From Symsagittifera roscoffensis (Eukaryota; Xenacoelomorpha; Acoela; Convolutidae): a stretch of DNA of 64,000 bases. The notes beneath the pieces are model-generated. The model was not told the DNA's origin. It made no database searches and saw only the letters and a list, made by a program, of their open reading frames with translations. A program made the translations under genes and the position numbers. The stretch's first letter is position 1. Each line of letters opens with the position of its first letter. Shown piece after piece: positions 43,690 through 55,395 of the stretch. The stretch spans positions 83,507,847-83,571,846 of the forward strand of contig NC_087064.1 in the NCBI RefSeq assembly GCF_963678635.1. Direction: 5' to 3'.

Positions 43690-45024
43690 CGACAACTTAA
43701 ACTTAAGCCCGAAATTGATGATGACCATCGAGTAATTGGAGCGATGTCAAACGACTTATGGTTCCGAGGAATGGAAGTGAAGGAGGAAGGAGAAAGAAGG
43801 AAAAATTCCAAGGAGACGAGAGCTCACTTGGAAGCGATGGTCCTGAGATCGAAACCAGAGGCTAACAAGTGAATCTACTTGGCCCCTCGAAGAGCCGCAT
43901 TGGGTGCGGACGCTTTCGAGCAAGGCCCAGTGATGATCAGGAAAATCCATGCCTACCTGGTAAAAGAGGTAAACCTGGCCGAAAATGCTGAAGAGAAGTC
44001 AGCCGAGTTCGTAAACAGAATGTGCCAAGTTACCCTGGAAGCTTTCTGTACACAGAAGGTGAAGGGAGAAGAATGCTTTGACCGGACTGACAGCATGCTG
44101 GAAGGGTTAAGATATGGATGGACCGCGTCCTTCTTGGCGAAAGTTTACCCATCGTTTTCTCGATACCTGATAAAAGAATTCCTCCAAGCAGTCGTAGAAG
44201 TATCGATCGTTGAATTATTAGCCCTGTTCGTGTCATTTGTAGCAGAGAACTTCGTCAGAGGACAAGCGATACTGCTCACCGAAGCAGTGCAGAATTTGCG
44301 ATTAGATGGACTTCTAGTGATAATTGCTATAACACACGGAAACTTGGGAGGATTGATGAATCTGACACGCTACCCGGAACAAATGAGGGAGAACGTGAGG
44401 AGATTTGACATGAAGCGACCCACGGAGTTCTGGATCAAGATAAGAGATATGCGACATACTCTTATCGGATACCTCCTGCAGCGAACAGGAGAGGATGAGA
44501 CTATTCAGAGGGAGGAAGACGTGCGACGTCATGCTGGGGGCACGCCCCTGCTAACTGACCTGAGCTTAGCTATGAGGACCGATCCCTTAGCATTGATCAG
44601 GGGAGCCACGGAGTTCGTGACTCTGATATACGGTCCGGCAGTCACGTTCGTGTTCCCTGACGTTAAGGTGGAGGCTTACAGGAGGTCGGTGTTGCACCTG
44701 AACCTCATAACAGCAGTGGACGGAAGTGCACTTAACTGGTGTGAGCAACACGCACTAAGAGAAATGATGAGTGAGGACTTGTTATTCGGGAAGATATCAG
44801 AGCCGGAGATGACCGTCATAAACTTTGATGATCGCTTCCGAGACAGGATGGAAGAAGTGGATAGAGGGCACATCGAGGTATTCCCGAAGCTCTGGAATCT
44901 AAGGCCCTACGATAAGACGAATGGCGAAGTCACAAGAATTCCTCGACTGACTGCAGCCTATCGTAAATTGAGGGAAGAAACGAAAGGCGGGGTGACTACA
45001 AGAAATTGCCAGAAGATATCCTGA
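43690..45024 (+). pseudogene. Copy B: long helical region, first part
   Basis: About 445 codons in one frame with one TGA at 43870 that is TGG (Trp) in copy C. Includes GADAFEQGPVMIRKIHAYLV, EFVNRMCQVTLEAF, then the same helical sequence as copy A and ending QKIS at the frameshift shared with A. Unrecognised family. Confidence 0.55.
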
Positions 45025-45031
45025 ATTCCCT

Positions 45032-46948
45032 TTGATTAGAAGGATGTTGCTCGGAGTAGACTCCGTAGTACAAACCCCTAGGTTGAGAGCCTTTGAAACT
45101 AATGAAAGGAGGGTAGCGAAACTCTCCGAGATGATGGACCCGTGCTTTTTGGGCAGAAACGCCGCAGTGCTACAGTATACGCAGTTTGCCTACACGGATG
45201 AAACAACGAGGTGACGGATGAACAATACAGCGACTCCGAAGCCTGGAAGATTTGACGAGGAATTGGCGAAACTGGATCTAGCGCCTATGGTCATGAGAGG
45301 CAAGGCTGACTTACCAGAAGCCTCCCTAAACTTAACGAGCGTGAAACATGGGTTAATGGTTGGCGGAACACTACAGACTAGAACCATGCTAGCACTTTTT
45401 GGCTGTGAAGAAGTCAAGGTAGCTCACGTAGAGGAGGAAGATCAGTCAGCTGGCAGACTAGTTGTACCAAAAATTTCAGATGGAGCAAGGGATGAAGAGC
45501 AAGGGCCCTCAAGATCAGGAAAAGATCCAAAACGAGACGATGGGCAGGAAGGAAGACGTCAATCGGAGAAGCCTATGCGACAGGATCCCGATCAGGCCGA
45601 GAAAGAGGACGATAAGGCTTCGACAGGCGGGATATCCAGCCTGGACTTCAACTTCCTCAAAGACTTTGAAAATGGCACGGACACGTTGGAAACGACGACT
45701 GAGTCGACAGACGAGGGAACTTCCACGCTGCAACCCCCGTTGGCCTTTATGGAAATGAAACGGAACTTGCCGGAGAGCAGCTCTCCGAGCAATTCTAAAA
45801 ACACTGATAAAAAAATTTTAATGGAATCACCAAGGAAATGAAAACTAGAAGGCACTGCCAGAGTACTTTTCTTGGGAACGTTGCCCGAAGAAGAGTGGGA
45901 AGTTCATCATAGAGACCACGAAAATAGGACGGGCTGCAGTATGGACAGAGTAGCCTTCATGGAAGAAGTCTGGGCAGTAGTTCAGAGCTACGGGACCCAG
46001 TCTTTTTTGAAAATAGGCCTCAACAGACGAAAACTGCGGGAAGTCCTTCACAAACTCGACAAGTGTCAAGGGAGATTGAGCGAGTTACTGATTGACTCGG
46101 CCACTGACGAAAGTGAGGCAAACTCTTCTATAAAGATGACGCCGCAAGAAAACAAAGGAGAAGTAGTGTGTCTGTCAAGAACCCGAAAGGGAACGATGCC
46201 ATCAAAGATGGTGATTGACAGGATTAATGAAAAGAAGATGAAACTTGGCAGCAAAGTGACATTGAGGAAAGCTGGAAAAACAAGGGTGGATTCCAAAATC
46301 TCGATGAAAGCTGTCAACTCAGCCAAAAGAAAACGCGTAGGAGAAGCAATGGACATGGGACAGGGTGATGATCGGTTGCCTGGCACAAACAGGATGTTGA
46401 CTGACGTAGCGATGGTGCCACCCATTCTCATGGCAGGATTAAAATCAGCCAGTTACAAAACCAAGAGGAGTGACCGCACTCTGACTGAAGCGACGTTAGA
46501 AATGGAAATACTCAGCCAATGTGGAGAGAGTACTCTTAAAGATTTCAAACCGTCTCCCATGAATCATGGAAAGAGAAGCGTCGTAGGACAGCTAGACCCA
46601 GTGGAATATAACCGACTGACAGTGTCGGAAGCTGTATCGATTGATGAGCCCGCCGGTGGATACATGGAGTTGTTGGAATACAAAAATTCGGCCAGAGAAC
46701 ACTTAATTGCTCTGGAAGACAAAAGTGCCATGGAAGGTTATTTGGAGACGATGATGCAAGGCACCACCCTGAAGCATATTGCATACGGAACTCTGGTATC
46801 GTCGGAAATGCACTCGGAAACGATCGAGCAGTTGGTGAGCTTACCATGGAGAGCAGTAGTGTTACGATATTTCGAAGAAGAAATGAGAACCACGCCGAAG
46901 ATACACGCTCTGATAGCAAAACTCTATGTTAGACAGAGTTATAGCTGA
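45032..46948 (+). pseudogene. Copy B: C-terminal acidic and basic regions
   Basis: One frame from 45032 to 46948 interrupted by TGA at 45212 (shared with A) and at 45839. MDPCFLGRNAAVLQYTQFA and FDEELAKLDLAPMVMRGKA lead into an Asp/Glu/Ser/Gly-rich segment (DSVSD-like composition, no motif), then EEEWEVHHRDHE, a basic stretch ending NSAKRKRVGEAMDMG, and EYNRLTVSEAVSIDEPAGGY. The KRKR could be a nuclear localisation signal. Unrecognised. Confidence 0.5.
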
Positions 46949-47680
46949 GGTTGGCTTTGTGAATGACTGGACTGACACGCGGAGAAAATGACTGGTCTTC
47001 GTAAAAGAAGACACTTGCGATTGCATCTTTGACTACGAGCAGGCAGTGTTGCTAAGATTCTGCATGTCAAGAATTGCAACGATAAGAAGCGTGACTAATC
47101 AGCAGACCAATCTGGGACTAGTCTTGAAGGAAAGGGTGATTGCATTTTCAGTGCCAAAATTTGACAAACTAGTGGAGTTTGGATTGGGATTCCCGGAAGA
47201 ATTGCTCAAAACGAGTTTGATGGTGGTGTGGGAACTAATGAAACCATCATGATGTCCGAGTCCTAACCCTGATTCGATATTGCGTGCGACACAAGACGTG
47301 CAGAGGGAACTGAACTCAGATTGTAATTTGCGTGACCTGAACATCATTTATAATTTGATGACGACAGCCTCTAGGAGCAACGGAGAAGACAAAATATAGT
47401 TGCCTGGCTGGAAACCAGAGGACTGGTTCAAACGTGGTAGCTGTCTGGCAGAAGTCTGTGGACTGGAAGGTCACATCTATGGAGGTCTGGATTGCGTAAA
47501 GACCCTAAAGAAACAACACAAGCTATTGAGGATATTGTTTGGGAACGGAGTATATTCCCAATCACCAGGGTTGGCACAGTCGAACCCTCCGACGCACGCA
47601 CGAGACAAATTTAAAAACGTTTGTACTGGAATTATGATGAAAAGGAGGCTCAGAATGTTCTTGAAATTTAGATTTTAAAG
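46949..47680 (+). pseudogene. Copy B: decayed 3' tail
   Basis: Open pieces with frame changes: DYEQAVLLRFCMSR near 47033 (also in copy C at 52180 as DYEQAVLLRFWMSS), KERVIAFSVPKFDKLVEFGL near 47130, and PGWKPEDWFKRGSC near 47403. Relative to C it lacks the part corresponding to about 51720-52160. Confidence 0.45.
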
Positions 47681-48835
47681 TTTTCGATTTGGGCTAGAAC
47701 ATTTCTGAGAAATGCGAAAACGATTATTTCGACAACAAACTAGACGGAAAAACACAACAACTGGATTACAACCGAATTGCAGGGAGGAACTTATTAGGTA
47801 AATAGAAGAGAAAATGAAGCCTCTTATCACGACAACAAGACACGATAAGGTGCTTATCGAAAGAAGATTGTATAGAGTGGACATTCGGGACGGATTTGAA
47901 CCCTATCATGCCACGAAATGAGAGATATAACGAGGTTATCTCCGGGAGAGTGCAGAATCAGAGGGCCGATGCCTATGGACTATTAGAGACATTAACTGTA
48001 CACCTTAGCTGCTGTAATGCCCTGAAACTATTTAAATTAATCCAAAGTTTTTTTTGTATTTCAGAGCATAAGCATTTAGAGTCGAGGAAAGAGTCGATCC
48101 ATTTTTGAATATTTAATTTATAACTGTCACTAAAAACACATTTAATTGTGGTTTTCTAGCCGTGTTTTTAACATTAACCACGTAGCCTGGTAATCCGCGA
48201 CCAAGCTATGTGGTTGTTTTCGCATGTAATTGAAAGCTGATCAGAAGTTGTTTGGCTGATGCCCTCAAAATGGTAACACATTACTTAGCTCTGAGACAGA
48301 CCAGAAAAGCAACTGGCTAGGTCCAGACGGTTAAAAACGAGTAGGATTAAAGTTACTGACGTCAACCTTTCGTCAATAGGTACTTTTTTACGCTCCATCA
48401 CTGTGTAATGTCTGGGCAAATGTCACCACTCAACACCATTCAATCAATAGTTAATTGTGCTACCTAACTTTTTGTGGAAAAAAAGAAAAAACAATCAATT
48501 TCAATGATCGGAACAATATTATTAATAATCATAATCACAATCGTATTAACCATCATGACAAGCATCATAAATGTATTTTAATTGTAAAAATCATCAAATT
48601 ATTCAAATTAAGCATTACAGTATTCATTATAATCATTTCAATGATTCAGTTAATTAGAACTAAAAGTATAAAAATGATAAAAAATTTTCTGAAATCCCTT
48701 CACAGTGTGTTGATTTTAGTAAAATAATTGTAGTTTTCAAGCAGAAAAAAAACTTTTTCTTCAGTGCATCTTGATTTATGAGTAATTGGGCTAAAGTCTT
48801 TCGCAATTGGTGTAATTGTTGAAGTATTGGTTTGA
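47681..48835. other. No gene; A+T-rich spacer between copies B and C
   Basis: G+C content drops sharply compared with the flanking copies. A His/Asn/Ile-rich frame at 48455-48727 is low-complexity and not accepted. Confidence 0.5.
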
Positions 48836-48850
48836 TCCTCAAACAATACA

Positions 48851-50580
48851 ATGGGTCCAGTAAATGCAAGACTTTTGCAAGATGTGAAACTGAATCATGA
48901 TGAAGGAATACGAGAAGAAAGGCCCGGAAGATTCTTGTCATTCGGGGTACAACGAAAGACGGAAATGCACCCAATCACAATCGTATTTGCCGGTATGAAC
49001 GACCATCTACACAGTAGGGGTTTCCTGAGCAGACTCAGAGAGCCTACGACGGCCGAAGACGCTGCATGGCCAGCTATAAAGGATATCCTCGAATCAATGG
49101 GTGAAGTAGTGGACACCCTGAAAGAAGGTGCCTTCACCAAGATAACACAGTGAGCCGTGTTTGCACTGTCTCAGGGATATGCACATCTCCCGGATGGACT
49201 GAAGTTTGTATACGCGATGGTGGCGTTGCTCTCGGAAGGGAAATATGATGTAATCATATCTGCCCGAAACCGCGGAAAAGAGTTGGAGAACCTAAGACCA
49301 CTTCGGGCGGAATTACCTGCGGTGTGGTCTGACATCTCGAATGCAATGCGAGGATTTAAGAACCACTCACTACACATTTTAGAGTTAGACGATGTACTGG
49401 GGTTTGAACTGTTTAACTTCAGCCAACAACTTAAACTGAAGCCAGAAATTGACGATGACCATCGAGTAATTGGAGCGATGTCAAACGACTTATGGTTCCG
49501 AGGAATGGAAGTGAAGGAGGAAGGAGAAAGAAGGAAAAATTCCAAGGAGACGAGAGCTGACTTGGAAGCGTTGGTCCTGAGAACGAAACGAGAGGCTAAC
49601 AAGTGGCTGCACTTGACCACTCGAATAGAAAGTTGTTTGGCGGACGCTTTCGAGCAAGGCCCAGTGATGATCATGAAAATCCATACCTACCTGGTGAAAG
49701 AAGTAAGCCTGGCCAAAAATGCTGAAGAGAAGTCAGCCGAGTTCGTAAACAGAATGTGCCAAGTTACCCTGGAAGCTTTCTGGACACAGAATGTGAAGGG
49801 AGAAGAATGCTTTGACTGGACTGACAGCATGCTGGAAGGGTTAGGATAAGGATGGACCGCGTCCTTCTTGGCAAAAGTTTACCCATCGCTTTCTCGATAC
49901 CTGATAAAAGAATTCCTCCAAGCAGTCGTAAAAGTATCGAGCGTTGAATTATTAGCCCTGTTCGTGACATTTGGAGCAGAGAACTTCGTGAGAGGACCAG
50001 CGATACTGCTCAACGAAGGAGTGCAGAATTTGCGATTAGATGGACTTCTAACGTTAATTGCTATAACACACGGAAACTTGGGAGGATTGATGAATCTTAC
50101 ACGCTACCCGGAGCAAATGAGGGAGAACGTGAGAAAATTTGACGTGAAGCGACCCACGGATTCCTGGACCAAGATAAGAGATATGCGACATACTCTTATC
50201 GGATACCTACTGCAGCAGAATGACTTTGGAACAGGAGAGGATGAGACCATTCAGAGGGAGGAAGACGTGCGACGTCATACTGGGGGCACGCCCCTGCTAA
50301 CTGACCTGAGCTTAGCTATGAGGACCGATCCTTTAGCATTGATCAGGGGAGCCACGGAGTTCGTGACTGTGATATATGGTCCGGCAGTCACGTTTGTGTT
50401 CCCTGAAGTTAAGGTGGAGGCCTACAGGAGGTCGGGGTTGCACCTGAACCTCATATCAGCAGTGGACGGAAATGCACTTAACTGGTGTGAGCAACACGCA
50501 CTAAGAGAATTGATGAGTGAGGACTTGTTATTCGGGAAGATATCAGAGCCGGAGATGACCGTCATAAACTTTGATGATCG
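48851..50580 (+). pseudogene. Copy C: SGNH-like segment and helical region
   Basis: Coding matches copy B from the RLLQDVKLN domain into GMNDHLHS, RELPTTAED-type linker, SPG/SQGYAHLPDGLKF and the helical domain to FDDRF. Stops at 49151 (CAGTGA where B has CCGAGA) and 49848 (GGATAA where B has AGATAT) are private to C. Elsewhere it keeps the Trp lost in B. Confidence 0.55.
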
Positions 50581-52244
50581 CTTCAGGAAAAGATCCAAAA
50601 CGAGACGATGGGCAGGAAGGAAGACGTCAATCGGACAAGCCTATGCGACAGGATCCCGATCAGGCCGAGAAAGAGGACGATAAGGCTTCGACAGGCGGGA
50701 TATCCAGCCTGGACTTCAACTTCCTCAAAGACTTTGAAAATGGCACGGACACGTTGGAAACGACGACTGAGTCGACAGACGAGGGAACTTCCACGCTGCA
50801 ACCCCCGTTGGCCTTTATGGAAATGAAACGGAACTTGCCGGAGAGCAGCTCTCCGAGAAATTCTAAAAACACCGAAAAGATACTTTTAAAGGAATCACCA
50901 AGGAGAAGAAAAATAGAAGGTACTGCCAGAGTACCTTTCTTGGGATAGTTGCCCGATGAAGAGTGGGAAGTTCATCATAGAGACCACAAAAGTAGGACGG
51001 GATGCAGTATGGACAGAGTAGCCTTCATGGAAGATGTCTGGAAAGTAGTTCAGAGCTACGGAACCCAGTCTATTTTGAAAATAGTTCTCAACAGACGACT
51101 ACTGCGGGAAGTCCTTCACAAACTCGACGAGTGTGAAGGGAGATTGAGCGAGTTACTGATTGACTTGGCCACTGACGAAAGTGAGGCAAACTCTCCTATA
51201 AAGATGACGCCGCAAGAAAACAAAGGAGAAGTAGTGTGTCTGTCAAGAACCCGAAAGGGAACGATGCGATCAAAGATGGTGATTAACAGGATTAATGAAG
51301 TGAAGATGAAACTGGGCAGCAAAGTGACATTGAGGAAAGCTGCAAAAACAAAGGTGGATTCCGAAATCTCGATGAAAGCTGTCAACTCAGCCAAAAGAAA
51401 ACGCGTTGGAGAAGCCATGGACATGGGACATGGTGATGATCGATTGCCTGGCACAAACAGGATGTTGACTGACGTAGCGACGTACCCTGAAGCAGAAGGC
51501 ATACGGAACTCTGGTATCGTCTGAAATGCACTCGAAAACGATCGAGCAGTTGGTGAGCCTACCATGGAGAGCAGTAGTGTTACGATACTTCGAAGAAGAA
51601 ATGAGAACCACGCCGTAGATACACACTCTGATAGCAAATTTCTATGCGAGAACAGAGTTACAACTGAGGTTGGATTGGTGAATGATTGGACTGACACGCG
51701 GGGAACATGACTCGGATGAAAGAAAAAGATCGAAGGGAGAAAAGGTGTTCTTAATGACGAAAATGAGAGATCTGATAACCCAAGAAGGAGCAGCAGTGGC
51801 GTGCGTGAAATGAGAGACGCTCTCTGTTTGATTCGATTCATGATAGAACAGATATCAGTGCCAGCATCGAACACTTGTGTCAAGATGCTAAGAGAAGGTG
51901 ATGAACCAGCGAAAGCCTTGCTCTTTTTAGCACTTTTGGACATCCATCAAATTAAGCCGATGCGAATGAACATGAAGGAGACTGTGGAAGTGGAACCGAT
52001 GAAAAAGATTGACGAAATAAGGAGATTCTTTAACAAGGAGATGAAGCTCACAAAAGAATCTATGGGAGCACTGCCGAAGTCCAGTGAATACCGTGGACTG
52101 AAGAAGTCATACAGTTACGAATCCGGAATCATAGGGATGGCGTACAACCCTTTCGTAAATGAAGACATACGGGATTGCTTCTTTGATTACGAGCAGGCAG
52201 TGTTGCTAAGATTCTGGATGAGTAGTATGCATATAGTGCGTTAG
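50581..52244 (+). pseudogene. Copy C: C-terminal regions after the deletion
   Basis: Resumes at GKDPKRDDGQEGRR in a new frame, continues through the acidic region to 50948, a stop at 50946, EEWEVHHRDHKSR, the NSAKRKRVGEAMDMG stretch, the third deletion, then MRDALCLIRFMIEQISVPAS, KALLFLALLDIHQIKP, MKKIDEIRRFFNKEMKLTKE and DYEQAVLLRFWMSS, ending at TAG 52242. This last part is missing from copy B, so C is the only witness. Confidence 0.5.
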
Positions 52245-52247
52245 GAT

Positions 52248-52445
52248 CGGGGGGGGGGGGGTTGTCATACATGGATGACCATTAGGTATAAATCATAATG
52301 GTCACCATGTATTAAATGATCAGCAATGGTCACCATGTAATAATCCTAATTGTCACCATGTATAATTTTATACCCAATGGTCACTATGTAATAATCCTAA
52401 TTGGCACCATGTATAATTTTATACCTAATAGTCCTCATGTAAAAC
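52248..52445. repeat. Short G run followed by a 51-bp ATGGTCACCATG-rich tandem repeat
   Basis: After a run of about 13 G (52249-52261), units containing AATGGTCACCATGTAATAATCC repeat at about 52324 and 52375 with a partial third at 52426. The core ATGGTCACCAT is nearly palindromic and also pairs with ATGACCATTA at 52273. Confidence 0.7.
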
Positions 52446-53472
52446 TTCGGTATATTATTGAGCATTCCCACTGAACGTTGTGGAAACAGGAATGGATTAA
52501 GTTTGGTCGGTGCATGTTTTCCCTTCTAAAGTTTGGGAGTATTGGTTTGTTTACATGTAAAATGAGGTTATATACCTATTATATGCAATCAAGTGAACCT
52601 AATGCAACCAAACTATATTGTATATAGGAAAGCACCAGATTTTGGCAGCGTAGGTTAACTGTTGGCTGCGGTGAACGATTTCCTTCAAAAATATCCTTTT
52701 TTTATTGCTGAATCTCGAAGAAAGGAAAATTCGTCAATTGCGGCGGCCGCCACCTCTATTAAGGTGAAAACTAATGATCAATTTGACCGAAATAAGGATG
52801 AAAAATTTCTTTAAGCCAAATGAAGGTAAAAAACAAAGAAAAATTATGGAACACTGAAAACTCTAAAACAATGAAATTGGCTTGAAAATTTCGACATTTC
52901 CATTTTCCGTGTCTACAGGAGACTAAAAAAACGTTTGAAATCTATGACAAAAACTTTGATTTTATAGAAAGGTTGAAAGAGCTAATAATTTGAAGTGGGT
53001 TAAGATCTTGAAAAACGAGAACAGTGATGAAAGCCAAAAGTGCCCATTAAATTTGCTGCAGCCATTTCTAAGACTTGCATCTACCACTTTTTATATGAAA
53101 AAGGAAATAATTTTCGGGGCTTCTAGAAAACGTTTAGTACTTACTATTAACTTTATTGTGCTAACCGAATTTTTAAAAATATGCATGTTTCTACAAACTC
53201 TATGGTCTTGGTGAAAGTAGATATGAAATGAAATGGTTGAATTACACACACAATCTTCTAAAACGAGTGTTGTTTAAATGCACCAAAAAAAAAACAATTT
53301 TGTGTCAATTCCAAAATGGAAACTCTCAAAACCGTTCCAGATAAAATAGTATAACGCAGAACCAAAGAGCAGATTTGAAGTAACCCGCCATTACCCAACT
53401 GTGAACAAATGTGGAAAGTAATTATAATTTAGTACACTAATTTACAACATTAAACTTTGTATTCAACTTGAA
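52446..53472. other. No gene seen
   Basis: Mixed sequence with a NotI-like GCGGCCGC at about 52743. A plus-strand frame at 52990-53214 has no motif. Nothing recognised. Confidence 0.4.
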
Positions 53473-53900
53473 TCAAACACACAACCTTAGAGTTTTTTTG
53501 TTTGTTTTGCGTCTTTTTGACTGCGGTGCTGAGTCTTCAACTGCTTCGCGGTCGAGGTACCATTCATCATCTGATGACAAAGAAGAAGTGACTGTATTTG
53601 GATCAACCAAAACGAAGAAGATGTGACTGCATTTGGATCAACCAAATCAACGCTTTCAATATCACTCTCAGCAATTTCCGTGACACGAATTCTACTTGGA
53701 TCTAGAGCTTCATAGCTGGTGATACTATTTAACAGGTCTCTCAACGATCGGTTCGGTTGAGTATTCAACACATGAAAGCTATCTTCTGACCCATAATTCA
53801 TATCCTGCATGAAGATTTCTTCTTGGTTCGAGCTCTCCTGATCTCAGTCGACTATTTCATCTTTTTCCTCGCAAAAAATTCAGTCAAAAATTTCAGCCAA
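53473..53900 (-). pseudogene. Acidic nuclear-protein-like pseudogene
   Basis: On the minus strand a frame with many Asp, Glu and Ser (MQDMNYGSEDSF, SDIESVDLVDP) shifts at a 35-bp tandem duplication (53588 and 53623) to a frame reading SSDDEWYLDREA then KRRKTNKK and a stop at 53473. The two frames fit together as one acidic protein with a C-terminal basic signal. A stop near 53852 separates an upstream acidic piece. It could be the N-terminal region of a DNA transposase or an early gene of a virus-like element; not recognised. Confidence 0.4.
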
Positions 53901-54237
53901 ATCCACAATCTTAATCTTTGTGGTAACTGGTGCTATTAGTTTTCAGAGGCGAGAATTTCGATGTTATTTTTATGAGTTAGCAACCGTTGAGTCACCTTTG
54001 TGATTCCTTTAGCAGAATGCTTGCATGTAGCCAAAAAAAAACTGATGCTCACTAATCATTTTACCTTCAACTGTTTTTAAAACTTACAATGAAAATTGAA
54101 ATTGAAAAAAAGGTATGCATCCTTTTCAGAAGACCCCCACCCCTCATTTAAAAAAGGTGATAATCATTTAATCTACCCCACCCCCACCCACAGTTACACA
54201 AAAAACCTGAGTCATCAAAAAAACTTTCACTAATAAA
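53901..54237. other. No gene seen
   Basis: Spacer leading into the T/A tract. Contains CACCCC-rich patches near 54135-54192 but no motif. Confidence 0.4.
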
Positions 54238-54600
54238 AATTTTTTTTCACCAAAATTTTTTTTTCAAAAATGAAAAAAAAATTTAAAAAATTTTTTTTCC
54301 AAAATTTGAAAAAAATTTTTTTTCAAAATTTAAAAAAAAAGTTTTTTCTTTTTTTTCGAAAATTTTTCCAATTTTTTTTTTTCAATGTTTTTTTTCGAAA
54401 ATTTTTTTTCCAATTTTTTTTAAATTTTGTTTTTGATGAAAAAAAATGTTTAACAAAAATTTATTTTTTATCAAATTTTTTTTTCAACAAAAATTTAAAA
54501 AAAAATTTTTTTTTTTCAAAAATTTTTTCGCCGAATTTCCCAAAAATTTTTTCCAATTTTTTAAAGAAAAATTTTCGATAATTTTTTTTTTAATTTTTCG
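54238..54600. repeat. Extreme poly(T)/poly(A) low-complexity tract
   Basis: About 360 bp of alternating runs of T and A (6-10 long) with rare C or G. The runs can pair with one another. The Phe/Lys-only open frame across it is an artefact. Confidence 0.9.
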
Positions 54601-55395
54601 AATATACATGTAATCCCTTAACCACCGCTCTTTCCGAAACTGAATACTTTCTTCATTTTAGATACCAAATGGGGAAGCTAACAGACTTAAATTGTGATGA
54701 AAGTTTTGTTGGCCTAAGAATTCTAGAGTGATTTTTTAAAACCGTAAATCTAGTGTTGCAATACTTTTTTGAAAACTCGGTGAGACCTGATCAAGAAAAT
54801 TTGACTTCAGCAAAATTTGAGCGGAAAAAGTAAGCAAAAAACAGCTCTAAAATTTCAACTGATTCTTTTCTAATAGGTTGCATATGTCTGAAACATTACT
54901 CTTACTAAACAATCTCGACAAAAACAATTGAATTGGTCTCAACATAGTTACTATGAATAAACTAAACAAGTTTGTTTAAACAGAATATAAGTTTAACAAT
55001 GACACTTTCTGATCGTTCTTTGATTTGAGACTCCTTGATTGTTCAATGACAAGTTCAAAGGCATTTTCTTCTAATTGATTCTCGTTTGCTACAACGTATG
55101 ACATGGTAGTAATTCTTATCTTTAAGTTTTGCCGTTTTCCTCAATCAATTCTGGAGAACCTGATAACAAAAAACAATTGAATACAAACTGAAAACTGATT
55201 ATTTAATTTTGTTTTGATTATTCGGAATAGACGCAAAGGTTTTTGAATTTATTGGATAGTAAGGAAAGATAAAAGCAAATTATACTTCACAGAAAGAGTG
55301 GCTATCGGGCCCCTCTTCCTCGCCGGGAAGTATTGTCCACTCAAAAGGTGGGGGTCGCATCAGGGAGCCACCACTGACTCTTTGTCGCCCGAAAA
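54601..55395. other. No gene seen; downstream flank of the orphan ORF
   Basis: A+T-rich to about 55270, then a G+C-richer stretch that belongs to the 3' side of the minus-strand ORF at 55396. No other signal. Confidence 0.4.

Larger units (their letters stand above)
42400..47680 (+). repeat. Unclassified polyprotein-like unit, copy B (most complete)
   Basis: About 5.3 kb of nearly continuous coding sequence with a few frameshifts and TGA stops. Modules in order: Ser/Arg linker, VRFATDAMRML domain, GMND-type SGNH segment, long helical region, acidic low-complexity segment, basic C-terminal region, then a decayed tail. Visibly more G+C-rich than the DNA on either side. No LTR, poly(A) tail, RT, integrase or polymerase motif seen. 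Its ends are not defined by repeats. Confidence 0.8.
48836..52244 (+). repeat. Unclassified polyprotein-like unit, copy C (three internal deletions)
   Basis: Begins at TCCTCAAACAATACAATGGG, matching 42846 in copy B, and stays collinear except for three clean deletions: near 48950 (joins RPGRFLS to the GMND segment), near 50582 (loses about 680 bp present in B 44845-45515) and near 51483 (loses about 360 bp present in B 46412-46772). It extends beyond B's damaged part at 51720-52244. It does not carry B's TGA at 43870. Confidence 0.85.

Noticed and set aside
40460-52244. Treating the unassigned unit as a gypsy, Polinton or RNA-virus relic
   Set aside because: No RT, integrase, protease, polymerase or nucleoprotein motif that I could defend; I prefer to leave it unassigned.
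54270-54581. Phe/Lys-only open frame of 103 codons
   Set aside because: Low-complexity T/A tract; no real protein composition.
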